This document shows positions 1 through 8,487 of a DNA stretch of 48,706 nt, piece by piece. A program made the position numbers and the translations under genes. Below the pieces are notes generated by a model. It was not told the origin of the DNA, ran no database searches, and saw only the letters and a program-made list of their open reading frames with translations. Source of the stretch: a bacterium (GTDB lineage Bacteria > Actinomycetota > Acidimicrobiia > Spongiisociales > Spongiisociaceae). Where the stretch lies: contig JAPPHZ010000039.1 in assembly GCA_028820935.1 (NCBI GenBank), positions 1 through 48,706 of the forward strand, written 5' to 3'. The number at the start of each line of letters is the position of its first letter. The first letter of the stretch is position 1.

Positions 1-1678
1 AGATGTAGTTGGCCAGGGCCTGCTGGTAGCTGACGCCCAGCTTGGTGAACTCGATATCGGTGAGCGGGTAGCAGTCGCCGCCACCGGCCAGGAAGTCGAT
101 GGTGGCGAGCGCCACGGGAGCACCGGGCACGACCTGGCCGCCGGTGACGATGACCGTGCCGTCGTCCAGCACCACCTCGCGCACCCGGCCACCGGGGTTG
201 CCGACCAGGGAGCAGTCGCCGTCCCTGGCGATCTCCCTGGCGGAGGCCGAGGGGTCGTAGGTGAGGGTGAATCCCGCGACCTGGGCGAACTGGCCCCCGG
301 CGCCCGGCAGGCGGTCCAGGGCCTGCTCGAGCAGGATATGGAAGGTCTCGCGGGGTACCTCGCCGACCACCACGAAGTTGCGGAACGGGGCGATGTCCCA
401 GGTGGTCCCGACCGTGATGTCACCCGGCGGGATAACCGAGTCGTTGCGGATGCCGCCGCCGTTCTGGATAGCGACATCGGGCACGCGGCTACCGAACCCT
501 TCGGCCAGGTTGGTAGCCGTGGCCCGCAGGGCGTCGGCCAACAGGTTGCCCTCGTTGGTGGCCACCGTCCGCACCATGGGCTTGCGACCGTCCAGCTCAA
601 CCTCGCTGGCGCCGATGACCTCGGAGCTGATCAGGGCGACTGCCGCGGTGAGCGGTTCGATCACGCCTGCCTGCACTCCGGGATCGGGCTCCAGGTCGAA
701 GCCGACCCCTACGGAACGGCCCTCGGCGGCGGTGACGTTGCCGCCCGCGTCGAACGTCACGTTGAGTTCCCCGATGCAGCGGTACCCACCTGGGGCAGTC
801 ACTACGGGAACCATCGTTCCGGAAGCGTCCTCCACCATGATCGGGTAGGGCGCCACCGCCTCCTCGTCGGCCAGGCAGGTGTCACCTTCGTTTCGCAGCA
901 GGTCGTCTCCGCCTCCCGCTATGACGACGTCCACGCCGGACAGGCTCGCCACGAGTTCGATCTCCTCCGCCACGTCCTGGAGGTGGCTGACCAGGACGAT
1001 CTTGTCGACTCCGTCAGCCGCCAGGGCTGCGACCTCGGCTTGGACGGCGGGCAGCACAGGCGAGACCACCACGTTGCGGGGACTCGAGATGTTCGGCAGC
1101 ATCGGCGTCACCGCGCCGACTACCCCGACCCGCTCGCCACCGGTGACGATCACGGTGCTGGGGGCGATCAGGCCCTCGTCGACCAGCGCCTGCAACTCCG
1201 GCTCGGCGGAGAAGTCCAGGTTGGCCGACAGGAACGGGATGGCGGGATCGAAACCCTTGATGAACCGGGCGGTCACCTCCGGGCCCATGTCGAAGTCATG
1301 GTTGCCCAGGGCCATGGCGTCGTACACGCCGCTCAGGGCGACCGAGTCGTACAGCGGACCTTCCCGGGCCAGCGAGACGCCGAACTCCTGGGAGGCGAGG
1401 AAGTTGTCGCCCGAGGTGAGCGTCACGACACCGCTACCGGCGGCCCCGGCCTGCAGCTGCTTCATGAGCGCCACGAAGCGGGCCACGCCCGGATCCGAAC
1501 CGTCGTCGGGCAGGAGCTTCGACTCACCGTCGTTGTTGTGCAGGATGGTGAGGACGAAGGTGTCGCCCCCCTCCGAATCCTGGGCGCCGGCCGAGACGGG
1601 AACCGAGGCCAGGATCCCGACCAGCAGCGACAGCACTGCAAAGAACGCCAATGGGCTCCTGGGCCGCCAACTCGTCAT
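1..1678 (-). CDS. Secreted 5'-nucleotidase / bifunctional metallophosphatase, 3' end cut by window edge
   Basis: The reading frame is open from an ATG at 1678 to the left window edge (559 codons), so the C-terminus is missing. Residues 1-32 form a signal peptide (basic start, hydrophobic stretch, Ala-rich cleavage region ending near AGA). The mature part starts with LTILHNNDGES, the first metal-binding motif of the calcineurin-like phosphoesterase domain. It continues with SGDNF (about 89-93), GNHDFD (125-130), and further on NGGGIRND and a C-terminal TIDFLAGGGDCYP, both typical of the 5'-nucleotidase C-terminal domain. An AAGGAG ribosome site (1685-1690) precedes the start. The family removes phosphate from extracellular nucleotides. 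Nucleoside hydrolase, phosphorylase and transporters nearby fit a scavenging role. The exact substrate cannot be read from sequence. Confidence 0.9.
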   Translation of the reverse strand, partial: MTSWRPRSPLAFFAVLSLLVGILASVPVSAGAQDSEGGDTFVLTILHNNDGESKLLPDDGSDPGVARFVALMKQLQAGAAGSGVVTLTSGDNFLASQEFGVSLAREGPLYDSVALSGVYDAMALGNHDFDMGPEVTARFIKGFDPAIPFLSANLDFSAEPELQALVDEGLIAPSTVIVTGGERVGVVGAVTPMLPNISSPRNVVVSPVLPAVQAEVAALAADGVDKIVLVSHLQDVAEEIELVASLSGVDVVIAGGGDDLLRNEGDTCLADEEAVAPYPIMVEDASGTMVPVVTAPGGYRCIGELNVTFDAGGNVTAAEGRSVGVGFDLEPDPGVQAGVIEPLTAAVALISSEVIGASEVELDGRKPMVRTVATNEGNLLADALRATATNLAEGFGSRVPDVAIQNGGGIRNDSVIPPGDITVGTTWDIAPFRNFVVVGEVPRETFHILLEQALDRLPGAGGQFAQVAGFTLTYDPSASAREIARDGDCSLVGNPGGRVREVVLDDGTVIVTGGQVVPGAPVALATIDFLAGGGDCYPLTDIEFTKLGVSYQQALANYI

Positions 1679-1972
1679 GCTCACTCCTTTGCTCTCCTCA
1701 CCCGGCAGTTTTTCGGGGTCACCGGGCATGGCATCCGAAATCGTTCAAGGGAACATCGAAATCGTGGCCCACCCACCTGCGAGCACGCTGAGCGAGTCGA
1801 AGATCCTGGGAGGAATCCCACCAAACGAGAGCCGTCGTTTCGTGACCCAAAGCAGCTCAGCAGCCCGGAGATCAAGCGGCCTTCGCTGCCCCCATGATGT
1901 TACCGCCTGTTGGTGACAAGGCTATAAACCGGCTCCGGACGCATCGGCCGGAGTTGGGCGGCTACTTCGAGG
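1679..1972. other. Intergenic region, 294 bp
   Basis: This gap separates the 3' end of the amidohydrolase from the nucleotidase start, both on the minus strand. Apart from the nucleotidase ribosome site and a weak hairpin close to the amidohydrolase stop, no convincing gene, RNA or repeat was seen. Small open frames here have no recognisable content. Confidence 0.5.
1931..1955 (-). terminator. Possible terminator hairpin after amidohydrolase gene
   Basis: CTCCGG (1933-1938) and CCGGAG (1948-1953) can pair around a 9-nt loop and can be extended by two G-T pairs. The hairpin lies about 18 nt beyond the amidohydrolase stop on the minus strand. It is followed by a GGTTTATAG stretch rather than a clean T run, so this is a weak call. 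Confidence 0.25.
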
Positions 1973-3388
1973 CTACCGGGTCTCGTAGTCGGGGTACTTC
2001 CGCACGGTTACCGGTTCTCCGGCCGCTTTGCGGGCCCGGTACCACGACTCGAACCTGGCCATCCACTCGTCGGAGCGGGCGACGATGGCCTCCTCGTCCA
2101 GGAACGTGAACTCTCCGCCTCGCAGCAGGAACCTCCCGTCGACCATCGTGTCCTCCACCAGGGTTCCCGCGCACTTGGTGACGATCCAGTAGAGGAGGTT
2201 CCCCGCGTTCAGGGGGTAGAGGGTGGTGTTCCGGTGGAGGTCCACCGTGATGATGTCGGCTCGCTTGCCGGCCTCGATCGTCCCGATCCGGTCCCCGAGT
2301 CGCTGGGCCCTTGCGCTCCCGATCGTGGCCAGCTCGATCGGGACCCAGGGTTCGAACTGCCCTTCGTGGTCCGGCGGGATGATGGCATTGACGAGATACG
2401 CCGTGTAGATGTTGTCGAACAGATTGCCGGCCGGCATGTCCGTGCCGAGGCCGAGCGTGACGCCGGCCGCCCGGAGGGCAGGGACGTCGGCCACCGAGCC
2501 GTGGTACGTCGCGTTCGACTGCGGGTTGTGCGAGATGGCAACCCCCGCCTCGGCGAATATCTCCGCTTCTGCCCGGTTCACCTGGTCGCAATGGAAGAAC
2601 AGGGTGCGTTCCTGGAGCAGGCCCCTGGCCTGGAGGTAGCCAACTATCCCACCCCATGAGGCGAACTGGGCGTCGGACAGGCGGCGATCCGCGGCGCTCT
2701 CGAGCAGGTGGGTGGCGAACCCCACGTCATAGCGCTCGGCCAGCTCCATGCTTTGGAGCAGCAACCTTTCCGAGCATGAATACGTGGTGTGGGGGTGGAC
2801 GGCGACCTGGATCCTCCCGTCCTCGGCGTTGTGGTAGTCCTGGATCACCTGCTCGGTCAGGGCGAGGTATCCGTCATCGTCGAGCCCATCCCCGAGGATG
2901 ACGTTGCTGACGGACTGGGGATGCATGATGAGCCTCATCCCGGAGGCGACGCCGGCGCGGAAAGACCCGTGCGGGAACGGGAAGGCGCTGGTGATGGTGG
3001 TGGTGCCGTGCTTGATGGCGTTGCACATGGCCACCAGGGTCATGTCGTAGGTGCTCTCGTCCGAAGCCCACGTGTAGGCGGGCCAGATGAACTTCTCCAG
3101 GCATTCGGAAATGCCGCTGAACTCGAGCGAGGAAGGGTCGATGCCCGGAAGCAGGTTGAAGGCATAGTTGGCCAGGTGGTTGTGGCTGTCGATCAGCCCC
3201 GGCATCACCAGCCTGTCGCCGCAGTCCACCACCTCGCCGCCCCGCTTGACGACCTCGTCCTTCGGCGAATCCTCAGGCCCGCCCACCGAGTGGATGAGCG
3301 GTCCGTCGACGAGCACCCAGCCGTCCTCGATGATGCCGTCAGGGTCGGGCGTGGCGATCAGGAACCGGCAATTGTCGAACAGGATCAT
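1973..3388 (-). CDS. ATZ/TRZ-family amidohydrolase (cytosine deaminase / chlorohydrolase superfamily)
   Basis: 471 residues from the ATG at 3388, chosen because GGAGG (3396-3400) sits 7 nt upstream; a longer frame exists but adds non-conserved residues. The metal-site pattern of the superfamily is complete: H69-N-H71, H200 in VHPH, H227 with E230 in THLLE, H266 in FHCD and D317 in LGTDMP. The HPHTTYSCS stretch resembles the substrate-loop region of the SsnA/MtaD/TrzN group, which hydrolytically deaminates or dechlorinates N-heterocycles and nucleosides. It lies 151 bp downstream of an MFS carrier on the same strand and is probably co-transcribed with it. A purine or pyrimidine (or nucleoside) deaminase role fits the neighbourhood but is inference; the exact ring substrate is unknown. 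Confidence 0.88.
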   Translation of the reverse strand: MILFDNCRFLIATPDPDGIIEDGWVLVDGPLIHSVGGPEDSPKDEVVKRGGEVVDCGDRLVMPGLIDSHNHLANYAFNLLPGIDPSSLEFSGISECLEKFIWPAYTWASDESTYDMTLVAMCNAIKHGTTTITSAFPFPHGSFRAGVASGMRLIMHPQSVSNVILGDGLDDDGYLALTEQVIQDYHNAEDGRIQVAVHPHTTYSCSERLLLQSMELAERYDVGFATHLLESAADRRLSDAQFASWGGIVGYLQARGLLQERTLFFHCDQVNRAEAEIFAEAGVAISHNPQSNATYHGSVADVPALRAAGVTLGLGTDMPAGNLFDNIYTAYLVNAIIPPDHEGQFEPWVPIELATIGSARAQRLGDRIGTIEAGKRADIITVDLHRNTTLYPLNAGNLLYWIVTKCAGTLVEDTMVDGRFLLRGGEFTFLDEEAIVARSDEWMARFESWYRARKAAGEPVTVRKYPDYETR

Positions 3389-3448
3389 CACACAACCTCC
3401 GAAGAGAACCGGGATGGCAGCCCGGACCACGCCCCGGCCGAGCATCCG

Positions 3449-3476
3449 GCACTCCGGTCGCTCCGGCTCGGAGTGT
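3449..3476. promoter_or_regulatory. Hairpin between MFS and amidohydrolase genes
   Basis: CACTCCG (3450-3456) is the exact reverse complement of CGGAGTG (3469-3475), with a 12-nt loop and a possible extra G-T pair. It sits inside the 151-bp gap between two co-directional minus-strand genes, where it could act as an attenuator or mRNA-stability element. There is no T run, so a strong terminator is unlikely. Confidence 0.3.
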
Positions 3477-3539
3477 ACCCATGAGTGGCCCGGCGGCTCC
3501 GCTCCGGGGAACGGCGACCGCCTGCGGGTTTCGCGGTGT

Positions 3540-4793
3540 CTACGCCGGCTCGGTGATCCAGAGAGCGCCCAGACCGGTGGCCAGCGGGATGGCGGTGAGC
3601 CACCAGGCCGCCGCTCCGTATCCCCCGGTGCCGGCGGCCAGCAGCGCTACGGTGACGGGTCCGGCGGCTGATGCCGCCACCATGATCAGCATGGAGACGC
3701 CCTGGATGCCCCCGATGTTGGCGAGGCCGAACCAGCGGGGCAACAGCGTGGGGACGAGCGGGAAATGTGCTCCGCCCCCGGCGCCGAGGAGGACCGTGTA
3801 GGCGAACGCCTGCCAGCCCTGCTCGAGGCGCCCGACCATCGCCAGGGCGCATATAAGGAAGAGCATCGAACCCGCCAGCAGCACCCGGGCGGGGATCCGG
3901 TCGGCCAGAGCCCCGACGGCCAGGCCGGCGGTGATCATGCCCGTGACCAGGGGCACGAACATGGCCGCGGCCTGGGTGGCGGACAGGCCGGCTCCGGTCA
4001 GGATCGAGATCTGGTGGAAGTTGAGCCCGGTGGCCACCATGGAAGACGTGGCGATGACGCACGCCATCAGAACGAACCGGGGTTGGGTGATGGCCTGGCC
4101 GCGCGTGGCGGGAGTGCGGGCGGTCGCGGCGGCCGCGACGACGGTGGGGGGCGGCCGCTTGTAGCCGTCGGGACGTTGACCGACATCGGAGGGGCGGTCG
4201 ATGATCCCGAAGTGCCCGATTGGTATGACCACCATCCAGACGGCGGCGGCGGCCAGCAGCCAGGCGACGCGGACGCCGTAGGCCGCCACGGCCAGCCCCA
4301 GAATCAGCGGGGTGAGGCTCATCAGGCCGCTGATGGTGGGTGAGGTGACCCCGAACACCCGGCCGCGCCGGCGCTCGAACCAGTGGGTTATGGCCAGCGA
4401 ACTCACCAGCGTCAGGGCCCCCTGGCCGAGCCAGCGGATGAGGGTGAACCCGATCGCCAGGGTCACGAAGCCCTGGACGCCCGCCATGACGACCAGGCCT
4501 AGACCGAACGCCGCCCCGATCCATCTCATGGCGCGGCGGGTCCCGACCCGGTCGATCCAGCTACCCACTGGCAGCAGGGCGGCGCCGCCCGCCAGCGTGC
4601 CGACCAGGTAGGCGGCCGATACCTGGGGCCGGCTCAGGCCCAGCTCGGCGATCAGGGGGTCGATCGAAACGGACACGCCGATGGTCTGGCCGGGGCCGGT
4701 CATGGCGCCCGTGATGACAGCCAGCCCGGCGATCCGCCAGCCGAGGAAGGGCCGGGCAGGCTTGACGGCGTCGGATAGGGGATCGGCGGTCAT
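3540..4793 (-). CDS. MFS transporter
   Basis: 417 residues with about twelve hydrophobic segments. The loop between TM2 and TM3 reads GSWIDRVGTRRAM, a form of the MFS signature G-x3-D-R-x-G-x-R-R. The general look (long-chain carboxylate / OxlT / MCT-like subgroup) is only a rough placement. It is transcribed towards the amidohydrolase gene and is divergent from the nucleoside hydrolase, so it may import that enzyme's substrate or export its product. The substrate cannot be deduced. The start ATG at 4793 has no strong Shine-Dalgarno sequence. Confidence 0.85.
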   Translation of the reverse strand: MTADPLSDAVKPARPFLGWRIAGLAVITGAMTGPGQTIGVSVSIDPLIAELGLSRPQVSAAYLVGTLAGGAALLPVGSWIDRVGTRRAMRWIGAAFGLGLVVMAGVQGFVTLAIGFTLIRWLGQGALTLVSSLAITHWFERRRGRVFGVTSPTISGLMSLTPLILGLAVAAYGVRVAWLLAAAAVWMVVIPIGHFGIIDRPSDVGQRPDGYKRPPPTVVAAAATARTPATRGQAITQPRFVLMACVIATSSMVATGLNFHQISILTGAGLSATQAAAMFVPLVTGMITAGLAVGALADRIPARVLLAGSMLFLICALAMVGRLEQGWQAFAYTVLLGAGGGAHFPLVPTLLPRWFGLANIGGIQGVSMLIMVAASAAGPVTVALLAAGTGGYGAAAWWLTAIPLATGLGALWITEPA

Positions 4794-4950
4794 TCGGTTC
4801 CGGACCTTCGCTCGGGATGCGTGACCGGTTTAGTGGATCGAATGCCCATCCCCAATTCGAAGCCCGTGCCGTGGCCGGCCCGCGCCGATCGGCCGGTCTA
4901 CGGGACCGTGGTTTGCCGAGACAGTCTGGCGTCCGTGTCGAGGACGAGGG

Positions 4951-5109
4951 TCATTCGCCGTACATGCGGGCTCGGGCTCGGGCGAGCTCCTCCTCGGCGA
5001 AGGCGCCGTTCTCGGCCTCCCACCACCGTCGGATGACGGATCGTCCCCGGGGCCGTCGGTCCGGAATCGGGGTCCTCGCGCCGGGTGTAAATTGTGGGTA
5101 ATCCAGCCT
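4951..5109 (-). pseudogene. Possible orphan C-terminal coding remnant
   Basis: One minus-strand frame stays open for 52 codons between a TAG (5110-5112) and a TGA (4951-4953) but contains no ATG, GTG or TTG that could serve as a start near its 5' end. Its last part reads RRWWEAENGAF followed by AEEELARARARMYGE. That composition looks like a genuine soluble protein C-terminus, not a random GC-rich frame. I do not recognise the parent family. It may be all that is left of a deleted gene, or a coincidence. Confidence 0.25.
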
Positions 5110-5119
5110 CTAGGGCTGG
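5088..5119 (+). promoter_or_regulatory. Candidate promoter -10 and operator palindrome of the catabolic operon
   Basis: TAAATT (5088-5093) fits the actinobacterial TANNNT -10 consensus; no good -35 was seen. About ten bases further, CCAGCC (5103-5108) and GGCTGG (5114-5119) form a perfect 6-bp dyad around TCTAG. A dyad over the expected transcription start is a common place for a repressor operator. The role is inferred from position only, and no regulator gene lies in the window next to it. Confidence 0.35.
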
Positions 5120-5140
5120 TACGCCCGTGGAAGGTGCCTG

Positions 5141-6235
5141 ATGACTTTCTTCCCTACCGTCAGCGACGAGCGGCGGCTGGAGATGTTCGCCGACCGTCCC
5201 GGGCCGGCCCGGGTTCTCATCGATACCGACACCGCCAACGAGATCGATGACCAGTTCGCCCTGGCCTGGGCGTTGCTGTCGCCCGAGCGTATCGAGGTGG
5301 AGGCGATCGTCGCCGAGCCGTTCGGGCACCTCCACATGCGGGAGGAGTTGGTGGCCGAACTGGAGGCTCTCCGGGCCGGCACCACCACCGGCGCGGTGGA
5401 GAACAAGTACGAAGGATGGGTTCGCCACCTGGTGGCCCAGGGAATCGAGCCCGAGGACCTGCAACTGGTGGGTCCGGCCGAGGGTATGGAGAAGTCGTAC
5501 GAAGAGATCCACCGCGTGCTCGGCAAGCTGGGGATCGCGGGCGACGGCCTGGTGTTCCGCGGGTCGGACCGCTACATGCCGGCGCCTGATGTCCCGGTCG
5601 AGAGCGAGGGCGCCCACCGCATCATCGAGGCGGCGCTGGCCGATGACGAGCGGGTGCTGCATGTGGTGGCCATCGGATGCGTCACCAACGTCACCTCGGC
5701 GCTGCTCATGGCGCCCGAGATCGCCTCCCGTATGGTGGTCAACTGGACCTCCGGGTATCCCACCTGGGTCGACCTCGACAACACCCCCTCCCTGAACCTG
5801 GTGCAGGACCGCCATGCCTCCCGGCTGCTCTTCTCGTCGGGCGTGCCGCTGGTCTACCTGCCCGGATACCACATCGGCGCCCAGCTGAACTTCTCGCATC
5901 CCGAGGCGGAGGCCTGGATCAAGGGCAAGGGCGAGATCGGCGACTACCTCTACCACCTCTACGTCCACAATCCCATCTGGATCCAGCGCGGCGTCAAGCC
6001 ATTCCCCGGGCAGTCCTGGGTGGTCTGGGACCTGATCAACATCGCCTGGCTGATCGACCGCAGCTGGGTGCCGACGCGGACCACGAGGACCCCTCACCTC
6101 GGCGACGACCTGGTCTGGCAGGCCCGACCCGACGGGCCGCTGATGCTGGAGGCGGTGGGCATCGACCGGGACGCCGTCTACCACGATCTGATCGTCAAGC
6201 TCGACGACCAGGACCGCATCCTGGCGTCGCGGTGA
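5141..6235 (+). CDS. Inosine-uridine preferring nucleoside hydrolase family protein
   Basis: 364 residues. The N-terminal motif LIDTDTANEIDD (about 26-37) is the calcium-binding D-x-D...DD signature of IunH-type N-ribohydrolases, with the variant form DTDTANEIDDQFAL. A second conserved stretch, VAIGCVTNVTSAL (about 180-190), matches the family's GPLTN-type loop. These enzymes hydrolyse ribonucleosides to free base and ribose using Ca2+. An AAGGTG sequence precedes the ATG at 5141. It leads a co-directional run of genes (dehydrogenase, KARI-like protein, ABC importer). The variant active-site loop means the substrate could be an unusual nucleoside. Confidence 0.88.
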   Translation: MTFFPTVSDERRLEMFADRPGPARVLIDTDTANEIDDQFALAWALLSPERIEVEAIVAEPFGHLHMREELVAELEALRAGTTTGAVENKYEGWVRHLVAQGIEPEDLQLVGPAEGMEKSYEEIHRVLGKLGIAGDGLVFRGSDRYMPAPDVPVESEGAHRIIEAALADDERVLHVVAIGCVTNVTSALLMAPEIASRMVVNWTSGYPTWVDLDNTPSLNLVQDRHASRLLFSSGVPLVYLPGYHIGAQLNFSHPEAEAWIKGKGEIGDYLYHLYVHNPIWIQRGVKPFPGQSWVVWDLINIAWLIDRSWVPTRTTRTPHLGDDLVWQARPDGPLMLEAVGIDRDAVYHDLIVKLDDQDRILASR

Positions 6236-6266
6236 CCGGGCGAGCGGAGCGAGGAGGAGAGGACGT

Positions 6267-7319
6267 ATGAGAGCAGCCTGCCTGCTTCCCGAAGGTGGTA
6301 TCGAGATCCGGGAGCGGCCGGCGCCGTCCCCCGGTCCGGGTCAGGTGCTGGTGGCGCCCCGGCTGGTGGGCATCTGCGGCTCCGATCTCCATTACTACAA
6401 GGACGGGAGGATCGGTACCTGGCGGGTCCGGCGCCCGCACGTTCTGGGTCACGAGTTCGCCGGCGTCGTTACGGAGCTCGGTGAGGGAGTGGGCGGCACC
6501 CGGGTCGGCGATCACATCGCGGTGGAGCCCATCGTGCCCTGCGAGGCCTGCGACCCGTGCCGGCGAGGCGTCTACAACCTCTGTCCCGGCATGCGATTCA
6601 CCGGGTCGCCCCACACCGACGGTGCTCTCCAGGACCTGGTCGCGGTGCCGGCGCGCGGCGCCCACTCGCTCCCGGAGGGGATGGACTTCGCCCTCGGCGC
6701 CCTGGTGGAGCCGACCTCCATAGCGGTCCACTCGGTACGGCGCGGCGAGGTGCGGCCGGGAGAGACGGTGCTGATCATCGGCGCCGGCCCGATCGGCCTT
6801 CTGATCCTGGCGGTCGCCCTGGCCTACGGGGCCGGCGCGGTGCATTCCACCGACTTGGACGAGGGACGGCTGGCATTGGCGACGGAGATGGGCGCAACGA
6901 CATCGGTGAACGTCGGAGGCTTGCAACCGGAGGAGATTCTCGAGGTGACTGAGCCGCTCGGAGCCGACGTGGTGTTCGAGGCGGTCGGTAGCCCGCGCAC
7001 CCTCGAGACAGCCATGCGCCTGGTACGGCCCGGCGGTCGGGTGGTGGCGGTGGGGGTGAACACCGAAGAGCGGATCCCGTTCAACCTGCTGCTGGCCCAG
7101 TCCATGGAGGCGACCGTCATCCCCGTCTACCTCGGTCGGGACGCCTTCCCGGAGGCCATATCCCTCCTGGCATCGGGCCGGATCGACGGGACGAGGCTCG
7201 TCAGCCATCGTTTCCCCCTGGAGCGGGCCTCCGAAGCGATGGACACCGCCCTCAGCGTGTCCTCCGGCGCCGTCAAGGTGATGATCGACGTAGCCGGCGC
7301 GGGGAGAGGGAACGGCTGA
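6267..7319 (+). CDS. Zinc-dependent medium-chain dehydrogenase (sorbitol / threonine dehydrogenase-like)
   Basis: 350 residues, preceded by GAGGAGG. The catalytic-zinc residues are visible: C37 in GICGSDLH, H62-E63 in GHE. The structural-zinc cysteines C92, C95, C98 and C106 are present in the C-x2-C-x2-C-x7-C pattern. The NAD(P)-binding Rossmann motif GAGPIG follows in the middle of the chain. The family oxidises polyols, sugars or beta-hydroxy amino acids. Its stop overlaps the next gene's start by one base (TGATG), indicating translational coupling. In this context it may oxidise a sugar moiety released from a nucleoside, but that is inference. Confidence 0.88.
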   Translation: MRAACLLPEGGIEIRERPAPSPGPGQVLVAPRLVGICGSDLHYYKDGRIGTWRVRRPHVLGHEFAGVVTELGEGVGGTRVGDHIAVEPIVPCEACDPCRRGVYNLCPGMRFTGSPHTDGALQDLVAVPARGAHSLPEGMDFALGALVEPTSIAVHSVRRGEVRPGETVLIIGAGPIGLLILAVALAYGAGAVHSTDLDEGRLALATEMGATTSVNVGGLQPEEILEVTEPLGADVVFEAVGSPRTLETAMRLVRPGGRVVAVGVNTEERIPFNLLLAQSMEATVIPVYLGRDAFPEAISLLASGRIDGTRLVSHRFPLERASEAMDTALSVSSGAVKVMIDVAGAGRGNG

Positions 7320-8311
7320 TGGCCCGGATGTACTTCGAGGAGGACTCCGACGTGCGCCATGTGGCCGGCCAGTCCGTGTGCATAGTCGGGTACGGCAACC
7401 AGGGCCGCTCCCAGGCCCTCAACATGCGGGACAGCGGCCTGAGCGTCACCGTGGGGAGCCGCCGGGACGAGTCCTACGAGGCTGCCCTCCGGGACGGCTT
7501 CGAGGTGCTTCCGGTCGGCGAGGCGGTGGCGCGGTCCGATATCACTTTTCTCTTGGTGCCCGATGAGGTCATGCCCAAGGTATTCGAGCGGGACATCGGT
7601 CCGAACCTCGCCGCGGGCGACATGGTGGTCTTCGCCAGCGGCTACAACATCGCCTTCGACCTGATCGAGCCCCCTGCCGACGTGGACGTGGTGCTGATCG
7701 CGCCCCGCATGATCGGAGCGGGGGTCAGGGACACCTACCTGAGCGGTGAAGGGTTCCCGAGCCTCATCGCCGTACATCAAGCCGCAACCGGCACGGCCTT
7801 CGAGCGGATGCTGGCCCTATGCGAAGGGATCGGATCCACCCGGATGGGCGTGATCGAATCCAGTTTTCTCGAGGAGGCGACCGTGGACCTGTTCGCCGAG
7901 CAGGTGGGATACCTCTACGCGGTGCGCCGCTACTGCGAAGTGCTGGTGGAGGCCGGGTGCAGCCCCGAAGTGGCCATGCTGGAGTTCTACGCCTCGGGGG
8001 AGGGGATCGAGACCGCCAAGGCCTATCGCGACATTGGCCTCTGGGACCAGATCACGCTACATTCCCGTACGAGCCAGTACGGGCAGGAAGTTACCGCGCG
8101 GCTCGCTCCCGAGCGGGAGGAAGCCGAGAGGTCTCGCCTCAAATCGATCATCTCCCACATCCAGGACGGTTCGTTCGCTCGTGAGTGGGCGGCGGAGCAG
8201 CGAGCGGGGTTTCCCGAGTTCGACCGGATCCGGGAGTTGAACATGGCCCACGAGATGCGGACGGCGGAACGCAGGCTGTACGAGGTGTTGGGGCGCCTTC
8301 CCTCGGGTTGA
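7319..8311 (+). CDS. Ketol-acid reductoisomerase-like protein, catalytic residues altered
   Basis: 330 residues, about the length of class I IlvC. The NADPH site is of IlvC type (VGYGNQGRSQALNMRDSG, about 23-40), and landmarks such as SGYNI, IAPR and ATVDLFAEQ line up with IlvC. Comparing with Pseudomonas aeruginosa KARI from memory, the metal ligands D190 and E194 are kept, and glutamates of the second metal site are present with altered spacing (E222, E228). The catalytic His (here S107) and Lys (here R130, APR instead of APK) are replaced. It also lies in a catabolic operon, not with ilvB/ilvN. I therefore regard it as a KARI-derived oxidoreductase of unknown substrate, not as ilvC. Confidence 0.8.
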   Translation: MARMYFEEDSDVRHVAGQSVCIVGYGNQGRSQALNMRDSGLSVTVGSRRDESYEAALRDGFEVLPVGEAVARSDITFLLVPDEVMPKVFERDIGPNLAAGDMVVFASGYNIAFDLIEPPADVDVVLIAPRMIGAGVRDTYLSGEGFPSLIAVHQAATGTAFERMLALCEGIGSTRMGVIESSFLEEATVDLFAEQVGYLYAVRRYCEVLVEAGCSPEVAMLEFYASGEGIETAKAYRDIGLWDQITLHSRTSQYGQEVTARLAPEREEAERSRLKSIISHIQDGSFAREWAAEQRAGFPEFDRIRELNMAHEMRTAERRLYEVLGRLPSG

Positions 8312-8487
8312 CCCGGAGTCGAGCGGGGGAATGGTCGAGGCGAATTGTTTGACGGTGAGAGGGAGCACCTAGCGGCGAGGAGCCGTAGAGTAGAACGCCG
8401 GGCCGACCAGCCGGTCGCTCTCGAGTACGAATGATCGGTGGGTCATCGGTTCGGCCGAAAATGAGCAAGCAAGGAGGAATGCCGCGT
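8312..8487. other. Short leader before ABC importer operon
   Basis: A 176-bp gap in front of the substrate-binding protein. It holds an AAGGAGG ribosome site (8471-8477) ten bases before the ATG at 8488. Two in-frame upstream ATGs (8461, 8479) are worse placed, the latter being almost on top of that site. No clear -35/-10 pair was found. Confidence 0.4.

Larger units (their letters stand above)
4794..5140. other. Divergent intergenic region, 347 bp
   Basis: This region separates the MFS gene (minus) from the nucleoside hydrolase gene (plus). It contains a probable -10 box and palindrome for the plus-strand operon and, on the minus strand, a short open stretch that looks like the tail of a lost gene. 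Those are listed separately. Nothing else was recognised. Confidence 0.6.

Noticed and set aside
338-1897. Long plus-strand open frames opposite the nucleotidase
   Set aside because: They are antisense to a gene with complete family motifs, rich in Arg, Gly and His, and have no recognisable domain.
4898-6184. Minus-strand open frame of 428 codons opposite the nucleoside hydrolase
   Set aside because: A high-GC antisense shadow; the plus strand carries the nucleoside hydrolase signature with a sensible start.
7319-8311. Annotation as ilvC
   Set aside because: Two catalytic residues are replaced and the gene context is not branched-chain amino-acid synthesis.
8349-8391. Promoter TTGACG / TAGAGT before the YnjB-like gene
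   Set aside because: The two boxes are about 31 bases apart, far from the usual 16-18.
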